Shown: in pieces, positions 47,839-57,177 of the stretch | Layout of the letters: each line of letters begins with the position of its first letter | Numbering within the stretch: the stretch's first letter is position 1 | Assembly (NCBI GenBank): GCA_016713335.1 | Contig: JADJPH010000040.1 | Location: 1-64,000, forward strand | Direction: 5' to 3' | DNA: 64,000 nucleotides | Source of the DNA: Candidatus Fredericiella danica | Lineage (GTDB): Bacteria; Chloroflexota; Anaerolineae; Caldilineales; Caldilineaceae | The notes under the pieces: generated by a model | What the model saw: the letters and a program-made list of their open reading frames with translations, nothing else | Database searches by the model: none | What the model was told of the DNA's origin: nothing | Translations under genes and position numbers: made by a program

Positions 47839-48131
47839 TCTACTTTGACGACGCGCCAGCCTTCCACCATGTCGAGCAGCGACTCCCATTCCATCCACTC
47901 GTCTTCGTCCGCGGGGGGCGCCTGTCCGGTCAATGTGCGTGTATACTCCGCAAACGTCTGCCCGTGCTTCTTCTCGAGCCGGCGCACCTTCGCCTGCGCC
48001 CAGGCAATCCGCCGGTCAACGAAATCCAGGACGATGTGCTTGAGTGCCTGCTCAGAGGATGGATAGCAGCCAGCACGCACCAGCGGTTCCGTTAGCTGTG
48101 GTAGTGTCTGGCTAATCTGATTTGTCGACAT
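47751..48131 (-). CDS. Antitoxin-like small protein
   Basis: About 100 convincing residues: MSTNQISQTLPQLTEPLVRA, GCYPSSEQALKHIVLDFVDR, RIAWAQAKVRRLEKKHGQTF and WMEWESLLDMVEGWRVVKVE. A short beta strand, a ribbon-helix-helix-like SSEQALKHIVLDFV region and an acidic amphipathic tail resemble antitoxins found beside small toxins in Chloroflexota and cyanobacteria. This is a resemblance only. After VVKVEI the frame probably breaks, as sensible sequence continues in another frame. GAGGCG precedes ATG 48131. An intact toxin gene is not visible. Confidence 0.55.
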   Translation of the reverse strand: MSTNQISQTLPQLTEPLVRAGCYPSSEQALKHIVLDFVDRRIAWAQAKVRRLEKKHGQTFAEYTRTLTGQAPPADEDEWMEWESLLDMVEGWRVVKVEIQQSDTSHLWSGTGDHQRANLPESHGGI

Positions 48132-48291
48132 TTTTCGCCTCACTTACCTTCCAAAATGAGCGTGCGCATTGGACCACAAGTGGCGAGCAGGGTGAAGGCG
48201 CAGCATTTTGCTTGCCGGTGGGCCGCACGCTGACCGGACGCCTGGCGTGGGGGGCTGGCAAACATTGCGATTTTGTCTGGTTACGCACGAC

Positions 48292-49634
48292 TCACGAGAC
48301 TATTGATCCGAACCGGTTAGATGCCACATTGCCAGACGTAGCGTACTGCGAGCGATATTCGACCGATTTTAGTCGTTCGCGCGGCGTCCGCTGCACTTTA
48401 TCCGGCGCCAGCGCCGGATGCTGCACCCATTGGCGCAGCGCTGCAGTTGTAGCGGCAAACGAGAGATCGTTTTGTGCATACACCAATGCTGCTGCCGCCA
48501 TCTTGCCGGTCAACGCCCTATCGTCCGCCATGCTCTGCACGGCAGCGCCCAGCGCAGCTGCATCGCCGACCGCGAAAGTTAACGCTGCACCGGCGTCGCG
48601 CAAGAGATAGCTCAGTTCAGCACCCAGGCTGGTGATGATCGGCAGCCCGGAGGCAATCATCTCGACCAGGCGCGTACGCGTGCCATAGAGCGTCTCATAG
48701 TGAAGCGCGTCAATGTTGATACCAACGTCGCTTTCCCGGTAATAAGTTTCCACCTCAGACCATGGTCGCCAACCGAGCAGATGATAGCGGCCGGCAAAGC
48801 GCGATTTTGCCGCCAGCTGGCAAAACCGTTCATATAAGTTGTCAGGCGCAGCATAGGTGCTGGCGCCCACCGATACATAGTGTACACGCGGGTTGGCGGC
48901 CATTGCCTGTTCCAAACCGGCAAACAGTGTGTCCGCGTCAGTCCAGGTGTTGTAGCCTCCGCACCAAAGCACAACAAAGTCGTCGTCACGGATCCCTTTC
49001 TCTGCCAGCAACGTACGTTTGCCTGCTTGCCGGTGGCAATGCCGGCTTTCGGCGGGGCCCCGGGCAAAATCACGCGCGTAAACTCATAGCCAAAAGTGCT
49101 GCGATTGAGCCGGCCCGCCATTGCTAGCTCGCCGACCAACATGTGACATTGGGGGCGGCCGCAGCCGGAGAAGATGTCGCCTTTGCGAAGCACTTCGTCC
49201 ATAAAGCGGATCTGCGTGCCAAGTCCCCGATCCGACTGCTGCCGGTAATATGCCGCCTGCATGATCGTGAGCATATCGCCGTAGATCTCCATCCAGATCG
49301 GCGCATTGGTCTCCAACTTGGTAGCATAGAGACAATGGCTGAAGTTAACGGCGACCACACAATCGGGGGCAAAGGCATCATGCACGGCCTGTAACTGTTT
49401 TGCCCATCCGCTGCGCCCAAACGCAATTGGTGTATATGCCAGTTGAGCGCGCCATTGCTCAGGCACATCTGCCGGCTGCGCAACTTCGTCACGCGTACCG
49501 GCGCACAAATGGACCTGATGGCCTTCAGCCAACAACGGCTCGAGAAATTGCCAGGTCCGATAATGTGCCGCTTCAATCTTTACGTTCGGCACGATTTGCG
49601 GCGGGTTGTACCCAATCAACAGAACTTTGGACAT
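48292..49634 (-). CDS. Glycosyltransferase (GT4-like fold), one frameshift
   Basis: The N-terminal half reads MSKVLLIGYNPPQIVPNVKI, EGHQVHLCAGTRDEVAQPAD and VVAVNFSHCLYATKLETNAP. The frame shifts at about 49015-49025 and continues LLAEKGIRDDDFVVLWCGGY NTWTDADTLFAGLEQA, then YRESDVGINIDALHYETLYG TRTRLVEMIASGLPIITS. That last part is the donor-binding E-x7-E-like region. Two Rossmann halves and no membrane segment suggest a cytoplasmic sugar transferase. ATG 49634 is chosen over the open frame upstream. It is 57 bases after the epimerase gene and in the same direction, so the pair probably build one glycan. Confidence 0.83.
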
Positions 49635-49690
49635 GAATCTTCTTCCGTTGGATGAAGCTTTGACCAAACAGGCTGATGTTCAACAACTGC

Positions 49691-50725
49691 TTATAAGTGC
49701 TTGAAAAGATCCTCGTTGGTGCGGATCCACTCGAAAAGGCGCCTGATGCCTTCTTCGACCGAAATCCGCGGCCGCCAACCTAAATCTCGTTCAGCCTTGC
49801 GGATGTCACTAATGTACACCGGCTGATCGCCCGGACGCCACGCGTGATGCTCGATCGGGATCGGACGACCGAGCAGTTGCTCCAGACGCGGCCCGAATTC
49901 AGCCCAGATACTCATGGTATTCTCCGGTCCGCCGCCGACGTTGTAGATTTGGCCGGCCGCCGTATCGATGTGGTTGACCAACGCGGCGTAGGCGTCGATC
50001 AGATCCTCGATAAAGAGCGCATCGCGCACCTGCTTGCCGTTGCCGTAGATCTTGATGGTACGTTGTTTGAGCGCGGCAATCATAAACCAGGCGACCCAGC
50101 CCTGGTCTTCGACACCAAATTGGCGGTAGCCGTAAATGCAGCTTTGGCGGGCTACCACTGTGCGTAGACCGTAGATCCGGTGATAGTCACGTACGTATTG
50201 ATCGCCTGCGCCCTTGGAGCATCCATAAGGCGAATGGAAATCAAGCAACTGGGTCTCGGGAATCCCGTACGGGAAATCAGCATAGGAGTAGCGCGTATCG
50301 CTTTCTTCGATACGCACGTCTTCCATTCCACCGTAGACTTTGTTCGTGCTTGCATACAAAACGATCGGGTTGTTCGCAACGGTGCGCGCCGCCTCCAAGA
50401 CATTGAAGGTGCCCAACGCATTGCTTTCAAAATCCTGGCGCGGGTTAGTTACAGACGTTGTAACGGCGACCTGACCGGCCAGATGATAGATTCGGTCCGC
50501 TCCCTCACAGGCATTGGCCACAGCGACCTCATCCTTCAGTTCGCCGCACACCACCTTCAGCGCCGCCTCGCCATGCTGGGTGCGCAGCCAGGCCAGATTC
50601 TGCTCACCAGAGCGCGATAGATTGTCAAAGACAGTCACCGCGTGGCCCTCGGCCAACAGCCGGTGTGCGAGATTGGAGCCGATAAAGCCGGCGCCCCCCG
50701 TGATCGTGATTTGTTGCTTGTTCAA
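49691..50725 (-). CDS. NAD-dependent nucleotide-sugar epimerase/dehydratase (CDP-paratose 2-epimerase-like)
   Basis: An extended SDR of 344 residues with cofactor motif ITGGAGFIGSNLAHRLL, the Thr/Ser site ASTNKVYGG and catalytic YGCSKG. RQSCIYGYRQFGVEDQGWVA WFMIAAL is characteristic of the CDP-paratose/tyvelose epimerase group. PYGIPETQLLDFHSPYGCSK also fits. It probably converts a CDP- or UDP-linked deoxysugar used by the nearby glycosyltransferases. No other deoxysugar genes are in the window, so the sugar is unproven. Confidence 0.84.
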   Translation of the reverse strand: MNKQQITITGGAGFIGSNLAHRLLAEGHAVTVFDNLSRSGEQNLAWLRTQHGEAALKVVCGELKDEVAVANACEGADRIYHLAGQVAVTTSVTNPRQDFESNALGTFNVLEAARTVANNPIVLYASTNKVYGGMEDVRIEESDTRYSYADFPYGIPETQLLDFHSPYGCSKGAGDQYVRDYHRIYGLRTVVARQSCIYGYRQFGVEDQGWVAWFMIAALKQRTIKIYGNGKQVRDALFIEDLIDAYAALVNHIDTAAGQIYNVGGGPENTMSIWAEFGPRLEQLLGRPIPIEHHAWRPGDQPVYISDIRKAERDLGWRPRISVEEGIRRLFEWIRTNEDLFKHL

Positions 50726-50913
50726 CTGTATACTCTCGTCATGTCGATCTCCACAGGTTCGGGGGCGATGGCCAATAGCGTAACTTCGAGTTCGTCTAAC
50801 GGGCGTTGCAGTGTAAACCGTTTGCGCATTGTGTGCAATGCGTTCGCTGCCGGGTGAGGTCCCTTCTCAAAGTTCACTAACAACTTTTGCTTGCACCCGG
50901 GCCAGGATAGGAG

Positions 50914-50942
50914 TTGACTGATTAGTCACTCTTGTGTATACT
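50914..50942 (+). promoter_or_regulatory. TetR gene promoter with internal palindromic operator; leaderless mRNA
   Basis: TTGACT, 17 bases, TATACT. TGACTGATTAGTCA (50915-50928), a perfect 5-bp inverted repeat around four bases, overlaps the -35 and spacer. The ATG at 50950 lies 8 bases after the -10, at the expected transcription start. Confidence 0.7.
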
Positions 50943-50949
50943 CTCCTCC

Positions 50950-51516
50950 ATGAGTGACAAGAAACAGCAACTGCTGGAAGCCTCAATCGACCTTTTTGCC
51001 AGGGAAGGGTTCTGGAACACATCCACGGCAAGTATTGCCAAACATGCCGGCGTTGCTACGGGGACACTCTTCAACTACTTCCCCTCCAAGGACGCGCTGA
51101 TCGACGCCGTCTACATGCACCTCAAACATGAATGGCTCCAGCACATTCAGCGCGACTATCCAGCGCGTGCGGACATCAAGACCCGACTGGAACACATCTG
51201 GTACCGAAATATCGATTGGGGCGTGCGCTTTCCGGAGCGCTACAACCTCAAACAGCAGTTGAGCATGTCCGGCGTATTGGGTGATGAGGCAGTCAACTAC
51301 GAGGCTGAGGAATTGGCGTTCCTACAGGAGTTGATCCAGGATGGCTTCAACCAGGGGATCTTCAAAGAGATGTCCGTGGACTATTTCAACAGCATGGTGA
51401 TGGCTGAGCTGGACGCCACCGTGCGCTATGCAACCGCTTTGGGGCTCAAAGACATGGCGCTGGCCAAGTTGATCGCCCTGAGTTCGGAAGTGTTATGGAG
51501 CGGCGTGGGGAGATAG
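50950..51516 (+). CDS. TetR/AcrR family transcriptional regulator
   Basis: The N-terminal helix-turn-helix is typical: KKQQLLEASIDLFAREGFWN TSTASIAKHAGVATGTLFNY FPSKDALIDAVY. The remainder is the all-helical ligand-binding domain (about 188 residues in all). The leaderless start at ATG 50950 is preferred to GTG 50932, which lies inside the promoter. It probably represses its own promoter through the palindrome there and the SDR gene downstream, which has a related site. The ligand is unknown. Confidence 0.88.
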   Translation: MSDKKQQLLEASIDLFAREGFWNTSTASIAKHAGVATGTLFNYFPSKDALIDAVYMHLKHEWLQHIQRDYPARADIKTRLEHIWYRNIDWGVRFPERYNLKQQLSMSGVLGDEAVNYEAEELAFLQELIQDGFNQGIFKEMSVDYFNSMVMAELDATVRYATALGLKDMALAKLIALSSEVLWSGVGR

Positions 51517-51542
51517 ACGCTCCCTTTTTTTATGTTGAATTA

Positions 51543-51556
51543 TGACTGACCGCTCA
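51543..51556. promoter_or_regulatory. Second site resembling the TetR operator, before the SDR gene
   Basis: TGACTGACCGCTCA shares 10 of 14 positions with the palindrome in the TetR promoter, including TGACTGA and the final TCA. It is 84 bases before the SDR start codon. Confidence 0.4.
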
Positions 51557-51639
51557 ATCAATCTTGGGGGCGCCTCCAATCATGAAGACTGTTCGGAGAC
51601 ACGGAAAGCGACCCACAAACCCGATAGGAGACAATCATC

Positions 51640-52569
51640 ATGAGTAACAAATGGACACAACAGGACATTCCCGACATGACCGGCAAGGTCGTGGTCGTCA
51701 GCGGGGCCAACAGCGGCCTGGGCTTGGAATCGACCAAGGCCCTGGCGGCGAAGGGCGCAACGGTGGTGATGGCCTGCCGCAACGTGCGCAAGGCGGAAGA
51801 GGCCAAGGCCGAGGTGCTGGAGACCAATCCTGCCGCCCGGCTGGATGTGATGGCGTTGGACAACGCCAGTTTGGCCTCGGTGCGGGCCTTTGCTGACGCT
51901 TTCAAGGCCAAGTACGACCGGCTGGACATCCTGCTCAACAATGCTGGGTTGATGGCCATCCCCCGCGCACTGACCGAAGACGGCTTCGAGATGCAGCTTG
52001 GCGTCAATCACCTGGCCCACTTTGCGTTGACGGGCCAGTTGCTGGATGTGGTGACGGCGACGCCCAAGGCGCGCGTCCACAGCACGTCCAGCAGCGCCGC
52101 GTTCATGGGCGTCATCAATCTCGACGATCTGATGGGCGAGAAAAGCTATGGGCGCTGGACCGCCTACAGCCAGAGCAAGCTGGCCAATGCCGCCTTTGCC
52201 ACCGAACTCAACCGGCGGCTGCGGGCGGCCGGCCACGACACTATCGCCAACTCGTCCCATCCCGGCTTTGTGATGACCAATCTGCAGACCAATAGCATGG
52301 TGGAGTCGGGCACACCACTTGGGGAGCGGATTTTCTACGGGCTGCTCGCGCCGGTAATGGCCCAGGACATCAGTATGGGCGTGCTGCCCCAACTCTACGC
52401 CTCTACTGCGCCGGAGGCTAAGGGCGGCGTTTTCTACGGGCCTAAGACGCTGCGCATACGCGGCTATCCCGCCGAGCAGAAGTGCAATGACGCCTTGAAG
52501 GATGCCGATCTGCTCAAGCGCTTCTGGGAAGCCTCCGAAGAACTGACTGGCGTCCACTATCTGGATTGA
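51640..52569 (+). CDS. Short-chain dehydrogenase (retinol dehydrogenase-like SDR)
   Basis: 309 residues with cofactor motif VSGANSGLGLESTKALAAKG, ILLNNAGLMAIPRALTEDGF (NNAG), catalytic Ser region HSTSSSAAFMG and catalytic YSQSKLANAAF. The length and the C-terminal extension (PEAKGGVFYGPKTLRIRGYP) resemble the plant and bacterial retinol-dehydrogenase-like group acting on hydrophobic carbonyls. A TAGGAGAC site lies upstream. It is in the same direction as the TetR gene and carries a similar operator, so it is probably the target of that repressor. Confidence 0.88.
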   Translation: MSNKWTQQDIPDMTGKVVVVSGANSGLGLESTKALAAKGATVVMACRNVRKAEEAKAEVLETNPAARLDVMALDNASLASVRAFADAFKAKYDRLDILLNNAGLMAIPRALTEDGFEMQLGVNHLAHFALTGQLLDVVTATPKARVHSTSSSAAFMGVINLDDLMGEKSYGRWTAYSQSKLANAAFATELNRRLRAAGHDTIANSSHPGFVMTNLQTNSMVESGTPLGERIFYGLLAPVMAQDISMGVLPQLYASTAPEAKGGVFYGPKTLRIRGYPAEQKCNDALKDADLLKRFWEASEELTGVHYLD

Positions 52570-52639
52570 CACGAAGCTACCGTTTTGTCCGTCTGAATCA
52601 CGGATGACACGGATGGCACGGACGCTTTGGCCAGGCTCT

Positions 52640-52790
52640 CACCACCCTGACGGGATGGTGCTCTGACAGACGGCGGGACGGGGGGATGGGGGGATCACCA
52701 CCCTGACGGGGTGGTGCTCCGACAGAGGGCGCTGACGGACGGGGTGCGGGGGACGGGATCACCACTGACGGGATGGTGCTCTACAGCGCC
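52640..52790. repeat. Three copies of a REP-like hairpin unit
   Basis: TCACCACCCTGACGGGATGG and close variants occur at about 52640, 52695 and 52759, each followed by TGCTC and ACAG. Each can fold on CACCA/TGGTG. The copies are separated by G-rich filler. Confidence 0.75.
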
Positions 52791-52797
52791 CGGACAG

Positions 52798-53045
52798 GCT
52801 GCTGATGTCCCTACGATATTGCCTGACGGTGCGGGGGCTGTCAACCACCCCGGACACGGCAGTGCCGATGTCCCTACGATATTTCCTGGACGGTGCGAGG
52901 GGTATACGTCAACCACCCCGGACACGGCGGTGCCGATGTCCCTACGATATTTCCTGGACGGTGCGAGGGGTATTCGTCAACCACCCCGGACACGGCGGTG
53001 CCGATGTCCCTACGATATTCCCTGGACGGTGCGAGGGGTATTCGA
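52798..53045. repeat. 68-bp direct tandem repeat, nearly four copies
   Basis: The word GATGTCCCTACGATATT begins at 52804, 52867, 52935 and 53003 (spacings 63, 68, 68). The last two units differ at only a few bases. Each unit also carries CTGGACGGTGCGAGGGGTAT and CAACCACCCCGGACACGG. One frame is open throughout only because the unit is not a multiple of three, so it encodes a periodic peptide in rotating frames. I see no evidence that it is translated. Confidence 0.85.
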
Positions 53046-53058
53046 CTTCGAGAGAATG

Positions 53059-53172
53059 ATCAATAGCTAATCGTCAATTTGTGATGATATTTTTGCCTTG
53101 ACGTGCACGTTCAATTGTGGGGTGTGCCAGGGCTAGCGCATCACCATTCATCATTGACGACTAACTATTGAT
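53059..53172. repeat. Inverted repeat with 20-bp arms
   Basis: ATCAATAGCTAATCGTCAAT (53059-53078) faces ATTGACGACTAACTATTGAT (53153-53172), with two mismatches and about 74 bases between. It lies just after the aspS stop codon (minus strand) and may act as a transcript end or as a miniature mobile element. Confidence 0.75.
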
Positions 53173-53196
53173 TACTCGGTTTCTCCCGCGTTCCCG

Positions 53197-54997
<1,801 letters not shown>

Positions 54998-55204
54998 GCT
55001 TTCAATCCCTTTCCGGATGTCGATTTCTTTGATCGCGCGCGCACGTCTCGGTAGGGGGCCTGAAAAAGGCCGCTGCTATGGCGCGTCATGAGATTGTAAC
55101 GCGGCCACCCGAGGTGGTCAATTTGATCCAGACTGGAATAATGAATCTGTTTGTAGTATATTGCGCCAACGAACTACTGATAGTCCATAGCCGTGGAGAA
55201 CCGA

Positions 55205-56707
55205 ATGGCGAGTAAACGCGAGCAGATGTCCAATGTGGACAAGGCGTGGCTGGACATGGACAGCTCTGTCAACCTGATGATCATCAACGGCATCATGACC
55301 TTTGATGACGTCCTTGACTTTGACGAGTTGAAACATACCCTGGAGACGAAGTTCGTGGCTCGCTACCGGCGCTTCCGCCAGCGCGTGGTGCAAGGGACCA
55401 GCGGCAGAGTCTATTGGGAAGACGATCCGCATTTTGACATTCGTGCCCATGTGCGGCGCTACGCGCTGCCCGAACCTGGCGACAAGGCCATGTTGCAGCA
55501 GGTGGTCAGCGCCATTGTGAATGAGCCGCTTGACCGCCGCAAACCGTTGTGGCGCTATCTGCTGCTGGAGAACGTCGAAGGCGGCAGCGCAGTGCTGGTG
55601 CGGCTCCATCACAGCATGGCGGACGGGATTGCTTTGATTCGCGTGCTGCTCGATATGACCGGACCAACCGCCGAAGATTCGCTTACTGCACTTGAACGCC
55701 CACACAAACCGCATGGAGGCAGCCATACCCCGGTGGGGGCGCTGGTCGGGATGACGCGTTCGATTACAAAGACCGGTCTTGATGTGGCGCGTGTTGCCGT
55801 GAGTGAGTCGCTCCAGACGATTGAACATCCGTCGCATCTGGTCGATCTCGCGCGTTCGGGAGGGATTATTTCGGCGGCGAGTACGGCCATTCTTGCCAAG
55901 CTGGTGCTGCTGTCGCCTGATCGCAAGTCGGCGTTTAAGGGGGAATTGGGGGCCATCAAGCGGGTCGTCTGGTCCGACCCTGTCGACCTGACGCGGGTGA
56001 AAACGCTTGGCAAGCGCTACGGCGCCACGGTCAATGATGTCCTGGTGGCGGCCGTCGCCGGTTCGCTGCGGCGCTACATGATCATGGCCGGCGACGATCC
56101 TGCGCTGGGTGACATGAATGCGATGGTGCCCATCAATTTGCGGCCTGAGCATCGCCCGAAAGAGGACCTGGGGAACGAGTTCGCCTTGGTTTACCTGTCG
56201 CTGCCTGTGAGCCTGGCCGATCCCTATGATCGGCTGATGATGACAAAGCGCCATATGGACGTGCTCAAGAACTCGCCCGAACCATTCATTGGCTACCAGA
56301 TTCTGGGGCTGATCGGCGTTTTGCCGCTTGATCTTGCCCGCCAGGCGACGATGTGGTTCTCTTCAAAAGCGTCGTCGGTGTTGACCAATGTCCCCGGGCC
56401 GCGCCAGCAGATCTACTTCTCCGGGAAGCGGATGCGCAACATCATGTTCTGGGTGCCTCAATCGGGTGAAATCAGTCTGGGGATCAGCATCATCAGTTAC
56501 AACAACGGCGTCATGTTGGGTATCATGGCCGATGAGGGACTCGTCACCGATCCGCAGGCGCTGATCGACGGTTTCGAGGATGAACTGCTCAGACTCGAAG
56601 AACAGGTGCGGACTGGCGCCGAAAACGGCGAAGGTCCGGCGTATTCTGAAGAAGCACCAGTCAACCAAGCATTGCCAGGCGCAAAGCGCAGTACGCCACA
56701 AGCTTGA
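55205..56707 (+). CDS. Wax ester synthase/diacylglycerol acyltransferase (WS/DGAT)
   Basis: About 500 residues. The catalytic HHxxxDG is present as HHSMADG at residues 135-141. The C-terminal domain has VNDVLVAAVAGSLRRYMIM, MVPINLRPEHRPKEDLGNEF and LTNVPGPRQQIYFSG, all family features. It condenses fatty acyl-CoA with alcohols or diacylglycerol to make storage wax esters or triglycerides at the membrane. ATG 55205 gives a standard N-terminus; GTG 55193 is a possible alternative. It stands alone. Confidence 0.9.
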   Translation: MASKREQMSNVDKAWLDMDSSVNLMIINGIMTFDDVLDFDELKHTLETKFVARYRRFRQRVVQGTSGRVYWEDDPHFDIRAHVRRYALPEPGDKAMLQQVVSAIVNEPLDRRKPLWRYLLLENVEGGSAVLVRLHHSMADGIALIRVLLDMTGPTAEDSLTALERPHKPHGGSHTPVGALVGMTRSITKTGLDVARVAVSESLQTIEHPSHLVDLARSGGIISAASTAILAKLVLLSPDRKSAFKGELGAIKRVVWSDPVDLTRVKTLGKRYGATVNDVLVAAVAGSLRRYMIMAGDDPALGDMNAMVPINLRPEHRPKEDLGNEFALVYLSLPVSLADPYDRLMMTKRHMDVLKNSPEPFIGYQILGLIGVLPLDLARQATMWFSSKASSVLTNVPGPRQQIYFSGKRMRNIMFWVPQSGEISLGISIISYNNGVMLGIMADEGLVTDPQALIDGFEDELLRLEEQVRTGAENGEGPAYSEEAPVNQALPGAKRSTPQA

Positions 56708-56718
56708 GGTCATCTATC

Positions 56719-57114
56719 GTGCATTTGCCATTGGCGCCTGCTGCGCCGGCTCTTCGGAATTGGCCTGCTTGTGCTTGTCCTGGGCGTGCTCGTTGCACCG
56801 CTGGCCGGCGCCAATCCGATTTCATCCTCCACGCCCAAGATGCACCCACTTCGCCGCTCGTGACACCGGCGCCGGCGGATACACCCACCGCGACGCCGAG
56901 TCCGACTCACTCACCTACCCCGTCGCCGACCCCGACTGCGACCGCGACCACCACGCCGACGCCAACACAAACGCCTGCACCTTATCAAGTGTCGCCGCTG
57001 CTGGCGCCATCGGGCGCCTGGCCGGTTGGCGCTTCGATCATGCCTTGGATCGGGGGCGCGGCCCTGATCATCCTGGCCGGCAGCATCGTGGTTGCGGTTG
57101 CCGGACGCGCATAA
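56719..57114 (+). CDS. Small secreted Pro/Thr-rich protein with a C-terminal membrane anchor, frameshifted
   Basis: The 5' part reads, in one frame, RLLRRLFGIGLLVLVLGVLV APLAGANP, a good signal peptide. After about 56800-56830 the protein-like frame is LHAQDAPTSPLVTPAPADTP followed by PTATPSPTHSPTPSPTPTAT, a rigid Pro/Thr linker. It ends in a hydrophobic helix, IGGAALIILAGSIVVAVAGR, with a charged end. The start codon is uncertain (GTG 56719 is out of frame with the signal). The layout suggests a small stalk-like surface protein; no function assigned. Confidence 0.5.
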   Translation: MHLPLAPAAPALRNWPACACPGRARCTAGRRQSDFILHAQDAPTSPLVTPAPADTPTATPSPTHSPTPSPTPTATATTTPTPTQTPAPYQVSPLLAPSGAWPVGASIMPWIGGAALIILAGSIVVAVAGRA

Positions 57115-57177
57115 CTGAAAGCCGTTGTAATCCACGAAAATTTGATCGCGCCGCCTCGACGCGGTACAATACTCGTT

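Noticed and set aside
52805..53059. Open frame through the 68-bp tandem repeats
   Set aside because: The same DNA is read in shifting frames, no ribosome site precedes it, and it ends arbitrarily; treated as repeat DNA.
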